Positions 1 to 11,163 of a DNA stretch of 64,000 nucleotides are shown in pieces; position 1 is the stretch's first letter; each line of letters opens with the position of its first letter. The notes under the pieces were generated by a model that was given only the letters and a program-made list of their open reading frames with translations, made no database searches and had not been told where the DNA came from. The stretch comes from Gelatoporia subvermispora B (Eukaryota; Basidiomycota; Agaricomycetes; Polyporales; Gelatoporiaceae), in contig KB445791.1 of NCBI GenBank assembly GCA_000320605.2, forward strand, positions 1,887,854 through 1,951,853. Direction: 5' to 3'. Made by a program: the position numbers and the translations under genes.

Positions 1-943
1 GACGCGTAGCTCTGGGTCCCGAGGAGCTGATGATCCTCGCGCAGTAGGGAATGCATGGGTAGAGAGGGGTGAAGCCGGCGGTGTTGAAAGATCCACAGTT
101 GGGATCTGCTCTACAGAGCGCTTCTTGGTTCGCAGGAAAGCGGGCAGACGGCCGTTGGACCGCGACTGAGGCACTGCCTTCGATGTGGTCGAAGTTACGT
201 GACCACTCATGCGAGCAGAGATCTCGTCGAGAGAAGGCAAGACCTTCCTCGGGGAGCTCAACGGGAGTACTCCAGATGCCGCAGACTTGCGACAACCAGG
301 AAGACGGAACTCAACCTGCTCGACCCATGGGGAGCATTCCGGCGGGTCGACCTTGCCTGCGGCCCAGGATTCGAACACCTCGAGGGGCGATTCCATGCCA
401 GGAGAGGGCATTGTGTAGTGCAAAACGGCAGGCGACTCAGGAGGCGTCTTCGGAGTCATAGTAGCCGTGGGGGACGGCGGAGCCTGCACCTTGGATAGAA
501 AGAGCGCTCGGCGTTCAACTGGACAGTTGATAATCAGCATACGCCTCCCGACGCTGATAGCGGACTAGTCCACCCAAAAAGATTGACGTACCCTGCTTGC
601 TCTTGTGAGCCTTAATGGCAATCTCCTTACGCAAATCGACCTCTTTCCGGCCACCCAGTCCCGCATTGCGTTCCTTTGACGCCTTCAACAAGGCCTCGAA
701 ACGCTCCCTCTCCAGACCCTTGCTTGATGCGGTCGCGTCCGCAGGGCGAAGCGGGGACAGCTGCCTAGGGAATCGCGGTGAGAGAGTGGGCGGTGGTGAA
801 AGCAACAAAGGCCGGAAGCCGTCATCGTCGACGGGGGTGAACGGGTATGACGCGCCCTTGGGAGAGAACGGGGAAAACGGCTCGGGTACGGGCTCCTCGG
901 GAGGAGCGAGGAATATGGAGATTTCGGGGACAGGGATGGGCAT
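1..943 (-). CDS. Disordered protein of unknown function (3' end outside window)
   Basis: The ATG at 941-943 opens a Pro/Ser-rich protein whose first exon (592-943) begins MPIPVPEISIF and holds a basic helix (about residues 78-117, rich in Lys/Arg/Glu). A GTACGT donor at 591 and an acceptor near 507 join it to a second exon (506 to 1) that stays open to the window edge, so the C-terminus is missing. The second exon has SP/TP-rich stretches and a short ordered motif LPSLDEISARM near a basic patch. No known domain is recognisable. The composition suggests a disordered regulatory or nuclear protein, which is only inference. The acceptor is a weak one (CGAG), chosen because it restores the open frame; the exact intron end is the least certain part. 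Confidence 0.65.
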
Positions 944-1820
944 GTTTGCGTGGCTTAGAGGGGGTAAGTTCGAGAACGACGGCGAAGACGAGTAGACGAG
1001 TAATTAGTTAGGGTAGGCGACCAGCACCAGTGCGTTGAACGCCAGCTATCTTCGCACCGGCTCGTCAGCGGGCCCGGGAGTAGAGTAGAGAGAGAAAGAC
1101 AGAAATGCAAACGACAAAACCACAGTACAGGAAGAAGGGAAGAAAACGGATGTGAGAGAGTGAAGAGGCAACTCAAGAACCCTGGAGCCGCTCAGCGCCG
1201 CGGCGGGCCATCATATCTGCACAGCGCTGCGCCCCCTCAACAGATTATGTATCACCCCACGTCCTGGCAACGCAACGACCGCGTGCGCTCTCTGCCAATT
1301 GCACCCGCAAAGCAGTAGCCCAGCCAGCTCAACACCATTATTAACGTGCATCATCAGAACAACGTCTTTGCATGTTGCCAAGCACGCGACCGCTGCCAGA
1401 CGCTGCCATGCTTTGCAGGCAACTCTTCTTCTGATTGCCCTCAACTGCTATGTCGACATGATATTCCAGTCCCGGCGAGACCGCCACGTCTCCATCCACT
1501 CCTGATCTGGTGCTGCGAACGAACCTCGGATGCGGCCTACCCGCAAGGCTTCATTACCGAGACATGGAGACACTACTGCGGGCGCCGCTCCTGCCCCGAC
1601 CCGGAATGTTACCATCTCCACTAAGTGGACAGGTACATCTACCCATCCACACCCACGTTTGTCACTGGATTTGCAGGTGTCGAACGATTGACGGGCGCAA
1701 GATGGGGATAAAGTGTTATCTGCGCGCAGTCATGTCCGACCGACGGCTCATGACCGAGACTGTCTATCGAGAGTCCTGCGAATACTAACGTACACGAAAC
1801 AGCCCCAAAATCAGCTGCAT
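944..1820. other. Intergenic, 5' side of the disordered gene and 3' side of LYS1
   Basis: About 880 bases without a supported gene. Short open frames occur on both strands but none has splice signals, codon bias or a recognisable product. It should hold the promoter of the gene at 1-943 and the 3' untranslated part of LYS1. Confidence 0.5.
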
Positions 1821-3092
<1,272 letters not shown>

Positions 3093-3298
3093 TTTGTTTT
3101 GAACTGTGAGAGGGGTGAGGTGACGAGGATGAGCGAGTAGAGAGGAGAGCACAGATGCGCCGAGATTTTGTATCGCGATCGCTGATCGTGACTTGGAATG
3201 ACTCTGCAAAACCGTCTGCCACTCGCACGTGGCTGGTGGCGGGAGACCTTTGGCATCTCGTCCTCGCGGAGCGCCGGGTCTTTCGTTCGTCGACAGCT
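3093..3298. promoter_or_regulatory. Shared bidirectional promoter of LYS1 and KAE1
   Basis: The start codons of LYS1 (minus) and KAE1 (plus) are only 206 bases apart, so both 5' untranslated parts and both core promoters must lie here. No clear TATA box was seen. That the two genes are co-regulated is inference from spacing only. Confidence 0.6.
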
Positions 3299-4769
3299 AT
3301 GCCCGGTAGAATTCGCAAACGGTCGCCTTTGAAGAAGCCTGGTACGTGTCGTACGAAACTAGTAATCGTGAGCTCACAGATGGATGCTGCGCAGAAAGAC
3401 CCTACATCGCTCTGGGCCTCGAGGGCTCCGCGAACAAGCTCGGAGCGGGAATTATCAAACACGGTCCCGATGGCTCGACTACCGTCATGTCGAATGTAAG
3501 GCACACGTACATCACACCTCCGGGCGAAGGATTTCTGCCGCGAGATACGGCCCAACACCACCGAGATTGGGCACTGACCGTAATCAATGACGCGCTGAGC
3601 AAAGCTCAAATCTCTCTGCATGACATAGACTGTATCTGCTTCACGCAAGGTAATGCCCTGAACGTGCGATGGCCGGGTCAGCTCTTCTGAATGTCCTCGT
3701 AGGTCCGGGTATGGGTGCACCGCTGTCATCTGTAGCACTCGTGGCACGCACTTTGTCTCTCCTCTACAATAAACCTCTCGTAGGCGTCAACCACTGTGTC
3801 GGACGTGTGTAACACGTCTCTACCATCACCTGCCCGGGTACTGAATCATATCATGCTCAGACATCGAAATGGGTCGCCAGATCACTGGCGCGCAAAATCC
3901 CGTAGTTCTCTACGTCTCGGGTGGCAATACTCAGGTCATCGCCTACTCGCAGCAGCGATATCGTATCTTCGGGGAGACCCTGGACATTGCGGTGGGAAAT
4001 TGCCTCGATCGATTTGCTCGAGTGATCGATTTGAGCAATGACCCGAGTCCTGGCTACAACATAGAGCAAGAAGCCAAAAGGTCTGTCGTTACAGGTCGCG
4101 GATGATCACCGATACTGAACGCAAACCGTCAGAGGCAAACGTCTAGTGCCTCTACCATACACTACCAAGGGCATGGACATTAGTCTTTCGGGGATCTTGA
4201 CATCTGCAGAAGCCTACGTCCAGGACAAGCGATACCGACCAGACGGTGCAACTGCGTCTGGCAGTGACGACATCATAACTCCCCAAGACCTATGCTTCTC
4301 GCTTCAGGAGACGGTGTTCGCTATGTTAGTGGAGATTACGGAGCGTGCGATGGCACATATCAGCAGCAAGGAAGTGCTTATTGTTGGAGGGGTCGGCTGT
4401 GAGTTCTGCAGTTACTGAATTGTTGCGTCGACTCAATCTACCGCGCAGGTAACGAGAGGCTCCAAGATATGATGGGAATCATGGCAAAAGAACGTGGTGG
4501 GAGCGTGTTTGCAACTGACGAACGGTACGGTTCCGCGCTGCCTCAATGTCACTCAGCGGTTTACCATTATCGGTTAGATTCTGTATCGATAATGGTATCA
4601 TGATTGCACAGGCGGGTTTGCTGAGTTTCCGCATGGGGCACCGAACACCCCTGACGAAGAGCAGTTGTACACAACGGTACGTGTATGGTCCTGCGCTCAT
4701 TATTCGAGCTGATAAATGAGTCACTCTAGATTTCGCACGGACGAAGTACATGTAGCATGGAGAGCTTGA
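3299..4769 (+). CDS. KAE1: tRNA N6-threonylcarbamoyladenosine synthase subunit Kae1 (KEOPS)
   Basis: Kae1 is the catalytic subunit of the KEOPS complex; it transfers the threonylcarbamoyl group to A37 of ANN-decoding tRNAs. The first exon ([14 protein letters not shown]) is joined by a short intron to [17 protein letters not shown]. Family hallmarks are all present: the metal-binding GVNHCVGHIEMGR (His-x3-His), [48 protein letters not shown], the Asp-rich [10 protein letters not shown], and the C-terminus [11 protein letters not shown]. At least seven short introns are needed. Splicing at 3402, 3702, 3863 and further borders restores a continuous reading frame. The length is close to the usual 340-350 residues plus a short basic N-terminal extension. 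Upstream ATGs are out of frame, so 3299 is the best start. It is divergent to LYS1. The identification is secure; inner borders are approximate. Confidence 0.93.
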
Positions 4770-4889
4770 CCTGTACATTGAGACACATACTTGATTGTAA
4801 CTGTATCCATATCTGAACCTCATTTCTCTACCGTCTCCACTGTGACACCGTGTCTGAATTCCAAGGGCATGCCAACAAGAATCGGGGAC

Positions 4890-5966
4890 TTATAGGTGCG
4901 TGACGTTAGCATCTACAAGTTCCCAGCCTTCCTTGTCAGATTTCTCCATTTCTTGCCGCAATACTTCATACATATTCCACCACCACCTGTTCACCTCTTC
5001 ATACTGTCCTCCGGTTCCCGGCGGGTGTGACCATGGTTTATCGTGCAAAATGTAATGCAGACACCGGATCTCCTCATCGCGCCAACAAGGCTTATGTATG
5101 ACCCTCAATGTCTTGAGCGCATTATAACACCAGGGTAAGGGTTTCCATCGACCCCTGAAGTGTGCGGCAAGCAGGTCCTGATCGGGGAAAGAGAATGATG
5201 GTATAAGAGGGGATGTCGACAGGAAATGTTTGATCCCTTCGGAGACTTCTGCAGAAGGATTGATTACGACCAGGCCAGAGTTCAGTAATGTATACGGTCT
5301 GGGGCTAGATTCTGTAATTTGCGTTGCCGAAGTCAAGGCGTCCGGATGCACCGCAGGGGTATATGCACAGTTCTCGGGTATCCTAATGCGCAGCATTGGA
5401 ACGATGTCCCATCTGAGGATCTAGAAACCTTACCAGTCAGGAGGGTAGTGAGGCAGCTTGCGCGGGTTGCAAGCACAGGCGTGCACGGCTGCGATCCAAT
5501 CCTTTGGTAGCTCCATGTCCATAAGCTCGTCCATGTTCCGCATCACTATCATGTCGGAATCCAGTAGTACAACTCGCTGATTCACGTCAATGTCGGGTTT
5601 ACGGCATGACAGCTAGTTCCGGGCTCACCTCATACTCCGTCAGCTCGAATGCCCTGCATCTGGTGAGCGCTACGAAGCCAGGCACGGCGAGCCTTCTCAC
5701 CTCAGCTTTGTCCAGGTATCCTGGAATCTGCCGTCGTGCTCTGAGAGTTTATGCACTCCCTCCTCTGGTAGAAGGCGTCCAATCTCCCTCATAGTGATCC
5801 CCCTTCGCTTGACAACCTCCCGCGAGTCCGAGGGCAGATTCGGCGTCACCATGATTACCAGCGGGTACCTCGAGCCAACCGATACGAGGCTCTGGTGCAG
5901 TACCAGTGCACCAGGCAGATATGACTCCTTCGTGAGCAGTGTCACATATGCTGCGTTGTGAGACAT
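4890..5966 (-). CDS. Glycosyltransferase family 8 protein (glycogenin/galactinol synthase-like)
   Basis: A retaining glycosyltransferase that uses a nucleotide sugar such as UDP-glucose or UDP-galactose. The start at 5966 gives MSHNAAYVTLLTKESYLPGA, the typical GT8 N-terminal strand 'AYVTLLT...YLPGALVLHQSL'. A short exon then leads to RVVLLDSDMIVMRNMDEL, which contains the DxD metal/nucleotide-binding motif (DSD). Later come YTLLNSGLVVINPS and FPDQDLLAAHFRGRWKPLPWCYN, both conserved acceptor/donor-site blocks, and HYILHDKPW, the usual C-terminal His/Lys motif. At least four exons join in frame. There is no signal peptide or membrane segment, so a cytosolic enzyme is likely. Related fungal proteins are often called galactinol-synthase-like; the actual acceptor cannot be told from sequence. 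It converges on KAE1, with 120 bases between stop codons. Confidence 0.88.
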
Positions 5967-6595
5967 TCTGCGTGGATGGATGATACACGCGCGTCCGACG
6001 GCCGAGCGAAGATGGACGAGATTACAGCGGTAGAATGTCGGTGAACTTTATGTACACACGCAACTTGATCATCGATCTGAGCTGCGTACACATCGCGCGA
6101 GATTCGAGTGGCATCACGCTGACCGAGGGATATGTAAGACGAAGATTGCGAGCAAGAAGATTCCCAAGGGGAGTAACCACTTGTAGCGTGCTATCGCTTC
6201 GGCAGCCTGATTCGGCAAACTCTTAGCTGCAAGCTGCAACTATTGCTCCGGATTCTGACAACGTGCTCTCAAGCTATCGGATCTTAAGGCAATCCAGGGC
6301 AATTCTTGCACCCTATATACACCGGATTATTGCGCAATCAAAGCCAACCGGATTCGAGTATCGCTCCGAGACGACGAGAAAAAGGACCCACAACGGAAGG
6401 CATGAGCATCAAGATCGGGTGTATTGCGCTCTAAACGTGGCTTCTATAATAGCAATCCGGCGGAGACCAACCCAGAGCAACAGCAAAACATCAGACCGAC
6501 GTAGACCAGCATTCGGTGTCATGCGCATAGCATTGTCATGGTCATACAGAGGAGAATGAGACGACTAAAATAGCGACAGGGAAGGCGGGAATGGC
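5967..6595. other. Intergenic between the GT8 gene and eS28
   Basis: About 630 bases, with no coding region I can support. It should contain the GT8 promoter and the 3' untranslated part of the eS28 gene. Nothing notable seen. Confidence 0.5.
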
Positions 6596-6975
6596 TTAAC
6601 GCAGGCGGCTGGCATAGTCTGGTCAGGATGTGGAAGATGCTTCAGGAGTGATGTTACTCACCGCGCCTCACGCTCAGACTCCAGAAGGGCGAGAATGTCC
6701 TTCTCCCGGACGGGGCCCTTGACGTTACGGATGATGGTACGGCTCGGGTCGTCCATGAACTCGACGCGGACCTGGGTGACACCACCACGAGAGCCGGTGC
6801 GGCCAAGGACCTGTATCACAATTCAAGACGTTGGTCAGAGGCTGGAGACTACACAGCAAGTGGTGAGGCAACCTTCACGACGGTAGCGAGCTTGACGGGG
6901 GCTTTTGAGGAATCCTACAGCATCGTTCAGCATAAACTCAGTTAGTAGCACATCCTAGCAGCATGAACTCACCAT
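6596..6975 (-). CDS. RPS28: 40S ribosomal protein eS28
   Basis: A small-subunit protein near the mRNA exit channel. Four exons: 6975-6973 (the ATG alone), 6914-6873, 6810-6662 and 6608-6596. The sum is 207 bases, or 68 residues plus stop, exactly the family size. The protein reads [14 protein letters not shown], then [37 protein letters not shown] and SEREARRLR, the near-invariant eS28 sequence. The last exon codes only the end of an Arg, then Arg-Leu-Arg-stop, and would be missed without comparing to the family. Intron 1 starts directly after the ATG (ATG|GTGAGT). Intron 2 uses a GTTGCC donor, less regular than its neighbours. The gene is very probably highly expressed; see the promoter element at 7160-7174. 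Confidence 0.95.
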
Positions 6976-7159
6976 TTTTTAGGGGAAGGGCTTGCCGGCG
7001 ACGGTGCTCGCGATGAGTTTTGGCTGTCTGGGGACTGCGACAGAAAATAAGGTTTGAAAGATTCAGGCGGCGGCCTCACGGCATCGGCACTTTCCGGTGG
7101 CACAAACCGATTTGCAATCAAACCACTCACCGAACCGAACTGCGCCATACATTTCAGTT

Positions 7160-7174
7160 CATTTCTCACAGTGA
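7160..7174 (-). promoter_or_regulatory. CATTTCTCACAGTGA element upstream of eS28
   Basis: This 15-base element, about 185-199 bases before the eS28 start, differs by one base from an element at the same relative position and orientation upstream of eL22 (26895-26909). Its core TCACAGTGA is palindromic around one base. On the coding strand it reads TCACTGTGAGAAATG, preceded by TAG, so AGTCACTGTG resembles the homol-D box (CAGTCAC) of fission-yeast ribosomal protein promoters. The homology to homol-D is inference. Confidence 0.45.
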
Positions 7175-7290
7175 CTACTTACTGGAGGACATCGAACGAC
7201 GAATGAAACGGTGTACAGCTAGATCTATGCGACGAAATGGATATACAGCACAATAATACATATAAAACGAGGCCGAAAAAACCGGGAATG

Positions 7291-8807
7291 TTACGAGATA
7301 GCTGTAGACGAGGTCTCTGCAGTTGAAGCGTCGGCGACAAGTGTCTTGGCACGCTTCTCGGTGCCCTTTCCTCGCAGAACGTTTTCAATGTAGAATTCTC
7401 CTGCCTGAAGTGTTCGTTAGTCAAGGAGGTAGCTTATAGAGACCGTATATCTCACCTTGTAGCTGCTCCGCACCAACGGTCCGCTAGCAACGTAAAGGAA
7501 GCCCATGGATTCCGCAACTTCCTTCCACTTGTCGAACTCGGCAGGCTCGACATAGCGGTCGACCTTCATATGCCGCTTCGTGGGCCGCATGTACTGGCCG
7601 AAGGTGACCACGTCCACGTCAACCTTACGCAGTTCTATGATGGATTAATCACGCTGTCTGATTAAGAATCACGCGGAGGGGCACTAACCGCGCAAGGCGT
7701 CCATGACCTGATCCTCAGTCTCGCCTACTCCGAGCATGATACTTGTCTTAGTCACCCGAACACCTTCCTTCTTAGCGTGCTCGAGTACGCGCAGGCTCTG
7801 CCTGAACGTCGCGCGACGATCACGAACAAAAGGGGTAAGTGCTTCGACAGTCTCGATGTTGTGTGCATAGACGTCTAGCCCGGACTTTGCGACAACAGAG
7901 ACCATATCGGTCGAACCAGCGAAGTCCCCGGTAAGTGCTTCAACGAGGATATCAGGTGCCCTGATGGAGTAGTCCTTGTGAATTCTTTGACAAAGTTTGG
8001 TGGAATGCTGATACGTACTTCTGCTTGATCTTCCTGATCGTTTCTGCGAAATGGTGTGCGCCACCGTCCGCGAGATCTGTAAGGGAGCGACAGGTCGTAT
8101 CTTTACGTTCAAACTACCTTGCTACATCACGAAGTACTCACCATCTCGGTCCACACTCGTCAAGACGATATAGCCAAGGCCCCACCGACTGATAGCTTCA
8201 GCAGTGTTTTCCGGCTCGTGAGGGTCAAGAGGCGGAGGGGTCCGCGAAGTTTTGACTGAGCAGAACCTGCATCCTCTTGTACATGTATCACCCATCAACT
8301 GTCAGTGACGCGGAAGCTTCAGTATATTGTTCATATATAATGCGGACACGAAGTACCATGATGGTTGCCGTAGCCGCTCTGCGACCCTCCTCTAGAGTAG
8401 CACCCTCTTTGCCGCCCCAGCAGTCACCGATGTTCGGACACCGTGCCTCCTCGCAAACAGTGTGGAGGCCCAGTCCTCGGAGGTCTTTCTTAATCTTCTT
8501 GTAAGAGTTACCCCCAGGAATAGAGGTCTTCAGGAACGACGGCAGACGCCTGAAGTAGCTAGCATTCAGCAGATGGTGAATACATTGAGAATATATTTGC
8601 GCACATCTGTGGGTTCCCAAAGACGACTTTCTCCGGGACATTGTCCGTGATGAAGTCGTCCAGCGAGGGCCCCTCAGCAAGAGTCTGACTAAAAGCCGAC
8701 TTAGACGAGGACGGTGTAGCCAGCGTCCGAACATGCTGCAGAGGAAGAGCAGTGCGCACAGAGCGCAACACAGCGGTCGCTGAGCACACTGGGCGAACCA
8801 TAGCCAT
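7291..8807 (-). CDS. LIP5: Lipoyl synthase, mitochondrial (radical SAM)
   Basis: Inserts two sulphur atoms into octanoyl groups on the E2/H-protein subunits of mitochondrial dehydrogenases. The N-terminus ([20 protein letters not shown]) is Arg/Ala/Ser-rich without acids, as in a mitochondrial targeting peptide. Then follow [20 protein letters not shown] and the auxiliary cluster motif [13 protein letters not shown] (Cys-x4-Cys-x5-Cys). A short intron leads to [19 protein letters not shown] with the radical SAM Cys-x3-Cys-x2-Cys. Further blocks are [58 protein letters not shown] and, near the end, [15 protein letters not shown] with the conserved Arg-Ser-Ser-Tyr. About seven exons join in frame. 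It is divergent to CMC1, another mitochondrial gene; the start codons are 201 bases apart. Confidence 0.95.
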
Positions 8808-9008
8808 TGCCCCAGAGAGTCAGACGAGGATGACGAGCAAGGTGGAACGACCTGCAGGAATGGCGTAAGCGCTCGACGGAGGAGCGGCGCATCCGCTCGC
8901 ATCCGGAGCGCCTCGAAAAGGCAATTCGCGCCCATGCGCGCTTGCTGGGGCGGGCGCCCGACCGTCACTCGCTTGTGCACTGACCGCCGTGTGGTCGATC
9001 ACCATACC

Positions 9009-9390
9009 ATGAACGCGCTCTCGCGTCGCGAGGAGGATGCCCTCATGAAGACAGCGAAGGAGAAGGCCATGAAGGAATGTGATCCTATCGTCAAGGGTGC
9101 GTAGACGAGCGATACTCCAGCGACCTACTACCACAACTGCGATGTACAGAGTTTGCAGAGTGTGCATCCGGACGTCTCATCTCCGTCGCATGGGCGTGTA
9201 AGGACAAGTACAAGGCGGTTCAGGATTGCATGTTCCAATAGTAAGCTGTTTTCGACGCGGTGCAGGTTCTGTCATTTAGTCGCTCACGGAATTACGCCCT
9301 AGTACCGGGCCTGAGCCCATGGCCGCTATGCGCGCAGAATATCTCCGCTTGCGTAGTCAGCAGCAGAATATCAACACTGCTACTTCATAA
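9009..9390 (+). CDS. CMC1: CMC1-like COX assembly protein (twin CX9C)
   Basis: A small intermembrane-space protein that takes part in cytochrome c oxidase copper-site assembly. Three exons: 9009 to about 9076 (MNALSRREEDALMKTAKEK..KECDPIVK), 9151 to 9241 (EFAECASGRLISVAWACKDK, YKAVQDCMFQ) and 9303-9390 (YTGPEPMAAMRAEYLRLRS, ending at TAA). The two helical Cys pairs, KEC(x9)AEC and AWAC(x9)QDC, fit the twin Cys-x9-Cys fold. The start is uncertain: an in-frame ATG at 8934 would add 25 residues, and a strikingly coding-like stretch, [20 protein letters not shown], lies just upstream in a different frame (see findings). Divergent to lipoyl synthase. Confidence 0.85.
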
Positions 9391-9617
9391 GATTCCCCGA
9401 TGATCCTGTCACGCACAATACCGGGTTGATAGTTCTCGTCTTCACCGGCTGAACCCTTGGTCAGCTACACGCCAAGTAAGATGCCGATACAAGAAAAAGC
9501 AATGGCATAATGTGCGAAATAAGAAAATACATATTACAGAGCGCAAGGAAGAGACCATTCAAATCCAACACAATCCGTGGTCGCAGACTCTCAAGCAGAA
9601 GGCAGCGCCATGATAGC

Positions 9618-10698
9618 TTACTTCTTCGATGCAGCAATCCACTGCTGGCGCAAGGCCATGAGCGATGTGATGAGTCTTTCAATATATGAGTCGTCTGTAC
9701 CAGAAAATGAGCAGTATAAGAGCTTACCCGCAAAGGCCCAGAATACCATCATTGAAGTTGACCAGACCGATATTGGCAGCCGGCAGCCAGATGTCCAGCA
9801 TATCAAGCGTGAACTGGTACCGGGTTGCCTCGCGCGCACTGTAACGAATGGATGGGTCACACCGCCACTGTGTGAATTTGAATGTCCTCACCTTCGGAGA
9901 TCGCGCAGCTTGTCGTTACGCTCGACCTCAGCGCCCTTCTCGCTCCACGCGGAGCCCTGCAACTTCTTGATTTCATTCGCTAATCTGCCAGCCTTGTAAC
10001 GTATACGTGAGTTGGCCATCCACATTCAATATGAATGGAGGAGCTACCTTAAGGAGAGAGTGGGTGATGCTGAACAAGATACCAGCAAACCAAAAGCGGT
10101 TTGCATTCTTGTTGACCTTCTCAGCAGTCGAGGGCTTGAGGTTGAAGAACTTCACCGTATTCGCCTGCGTTATTATGCAATCCGTCAGCACACAGACCGC
10201 AGTTGTCGGGTGCAAAATGTACGTACCCAGACAAATGTGTCAAGGGTGAGGTATCCGAAGTATCCCAGCTGCCGACCAATAGTAGCGATTTGTTCCCCTG
10301 TCTCTCCGGATGTCTGCAAGGCGCGCATCACAGCTTGCAGGTGTTCCAACGGCTTCCCGAGCCGGAGAACTATGCAGAAGGCCTCAGTAATTCCGCACGA
10401 CCGGAAGTTCGGAGTAGACTAGACGCACGCTTTCTGGCGAGTGCAAGGTGAGACTTGAGGGCATTCCATCGCGCAGCCTCGATCTTCAAGCCGCGAGAGA
10501 GTAGGGCCCATGCAAGAAAGCGTGCAAAGTACTGAACAGCACGATATAACTAGTCGTCGCAGGATGCAGCGTGAGCGGCACAAACACTTATGATCGGCGC
10601 GAGGACGCCACCTTGTCTCTGCCCAATGTCGTGCCAAGAACCTTGAGTGAGCGCGATGTAACAGGGTGCAGAATCAACTGAGATGCCACGGATGCCAT
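9618..10698 (-). CDS. PEX11: Peroxisomal membrane protein PEX11
   Basis: Drives peroxisome elongation and division. The start at 10698 gives MASVASQLILHPVTSRSLK, then VLGTTLGRDK. An intron leads to LYRAVQYFARFLAWALLSR and RGLKIEAARWNALKSHLALA, the conserved N-terminal amphipathic helices of the family. Next come LRLGKPLEHLQAVMRAL, LGYFGYLTLDTFVW, ANTVKFFNLKP, NANRFWFAGILFSITHSLLK, and the C-terminal FTLDMLDIWLPAANIGLVNF region, ending in WIAASKK. The Lys-Lys end is reminiscent of dilysine signals found in some PEX11 proteins. At least five short introns. It converges on CMC1 (228 bases between stop codons) and is divergent to fumarase. The identification is secure; inner borders approximate. 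Confidence 0.93.
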
Positions 10699-11163
10699 TC
10701 TGGCCGTGGTGGTGTGCAAGTGCTTCAGAGCTTTGGTCGACCTAGACTGACGCAGGGGGGTAAGTACCCAACGGAGGCGGCGGCCTTAGGCTGGGGAATC
10801 CGGGGAACCCGGCAATGACGCCGATATCACGTGTACCGCGTCCGCTCTATTGCCTCGCGTGCGCGCAAAAGCGCGTCGATGTGTTGCGTGCGACTCAAGG
10901 TGGGCAGTCGGCCATCGAGGGAATGCGAAGTGCTTGAGATGACTTAACTCTGTATCTGATACGCAATGTACAACAAGCGCACGACGTCCACTGTAGAGGA
11001 TTCAAATAGACTTGTTCGACCGCGCTATGACATCGGCCATCGCGAGCGAATTTTTGCGGAGAAAATCGGGATTGCCGGAGAGGGCCGTCGTGGACGCCTG
11101 CACGCTGCTCATCGCTACAAGTACTCATCAGAGGGCTCGCGCTTTCACCTTTCTTGACAGCTA
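10699..11163. promoter_or_regulatory. Shared 5' region of PEX11 and fumarase
   Basis: 465 bases separate the two start codons of this head-to-head pair, so both promoters lie here. No clear TATA box or CCAAT box was recognised; open frames in this stretch are shadows. Confidence 0.5.

Noticed and set aside
366..380. GATTCGAAC string resembling a tRNA B box
   Set aside because: It sits inside a coding exon and no acceptor or anticodon stem pairs around it. A similar string at about 20060 also failed the stem test.
515..995. Plus-strand open frame over the first gene
   Set aside because: It overlaps the minus-strand Pro/Ser-rich exon, which has a spliced continuation; the plus frame is a mirror of its biased composition.
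8288..8980. 230-codon minus-strand open frame over lipoyl synthase exon 1 and beyond
   Set aside because: It contains the real second exon of lipoyl synthase ([14 protein letters not shown]) but reads through introns and the promoter; the true start is 8807.
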